From contig CAAGFP010000044.1 of NCBI GenBank assembly GCA_900769175.1, forward strand, positions 1-13,160: 13,160 nucleotides of DNA, written 5' to 3'. This stretch comes from Lachnospiraceae bacterium. GTDB taxonomy: Bacteria; Bacillota; Clostridia; Lachnospirales; Lachnospiraceae. The notes under the pieces are model-generated. The model was not told the DNA's origin. It did no database searches and worked only from the letters and a program-made list of their open reading frames with translations. Both the position numbers and the translations under genes were made by a program. Of the stretch, positions 13,040 through 13,160 are shown piece by piece; the stretch's first letter is position 1, and each line of letters starts with the position of its first letter.

Positions 13040-13160
13040 TTATTTTAAAATATATACATTGCCTTTAATAAACTTAACTTTTACACTTGCTGAGAATCCG
13101 CTACCATCCGTTGTCTTTAAGGTAATGGTATACGTACCATTTCTGTAAGAACCATCTTTG
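13040..13160 (-). CDS. C-terminal end of a Big-type secreted protein (partial)
   Basis: The minus strand is open from the window edge to a TAA at 13040-13042, giving about 39 residues that include NGTYTITLKTTDGSGF and end in YILK. The segment aligns with the last 35 residues of the broken protease (NGTYTIKVKTLDGSGY, ending KIYF), with the same spacing to the stop codon, so the gene encodes a paralogous Ig-like C-terminal domain. The rest lies outside the window and could be another protease, a glycosidase or an adhesin. It is convergent with the AraC-type gene and shares its terminator. Confidence 0.78.
   Translation of the reverse strand, partial: KDGSYRNGTYTITLKTTDGSGFSASVKVKFIKGNVYILK

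Overview
The window looks like a chromosomal segment of an anaerobic gut- or rumen-type Bacillota, most likely Lachnospiraceae (Butyrivibrio/Pseudobutyrivibrio-like). The reasons are the Gram-positive style SRP RNA, strong AGGAGG-type ribosome binding sites, AT-rich intergenic DNA, a glycoside hydrolase family 3 enzyme with the permuted domain order known from Butyrivibrio and Ruminococcus beta-glucosidases, and large secreted proteins built from Big2-like Ig domains. The genus is inference. Almost everything is on the minus strand; only the AraC-type regulator is on plus.

Layout. Bases 1-91 hold one copy of a GC-rich dispersed repeat that ends, on the minus strand, in a terminator-like hairpin. 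Next is the SRP RNA gene (about 121-331, minus) with a near-consensus promoter and three phased 16-bp repeats upstream (371-451). Then come trkH and trkA, a K+ uptake operon (456-3260, minus); a permuted GH3 beta-glucosidase (3417-6233, minus); and a secreted subtilisin-like protease with six Ig-like domains (6374-10009, minus) that is broken by two compensating frameshifts. The second repeat copy lies at 10175-10265. A lipoprotein GH16 beta-glucanase with a C-terminal CBM-like domain (10372-11799, minus) is divergent from an AraC-family regulator (12101-12844, plus). The right edge holds the 3' end of another Big-type secreted protein (13040 onward, minus), whose C-terminus resembles that of the broken protease.

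How the genes may work together. The surface-anchored GH16 enzyme would cut beta-1,3 or mixed-linkage glucan outside the cell. The GH3 enzyme has no signal peptide and would finish oligosaccharides in the cytoplasm. The AraC-type protein is the obvious candidate regulator of GH16. TrkAH and SRP RNA are housekeeping neighbours. No transporter, integrase, transposase, CRISPR array or tRNA was found.

Most unusual observations: an SRP RNA that keeps the Bacillota-type S domain and long helix 5 but seems to start without an Alu domain; phased repeats directly upstream of its promoter; a two-copy repeat made of a constant structured block joined to a variable palindrome; and a protease with paired compensating frameshifts and an Asp where the oxyanion-hole Asn should be.
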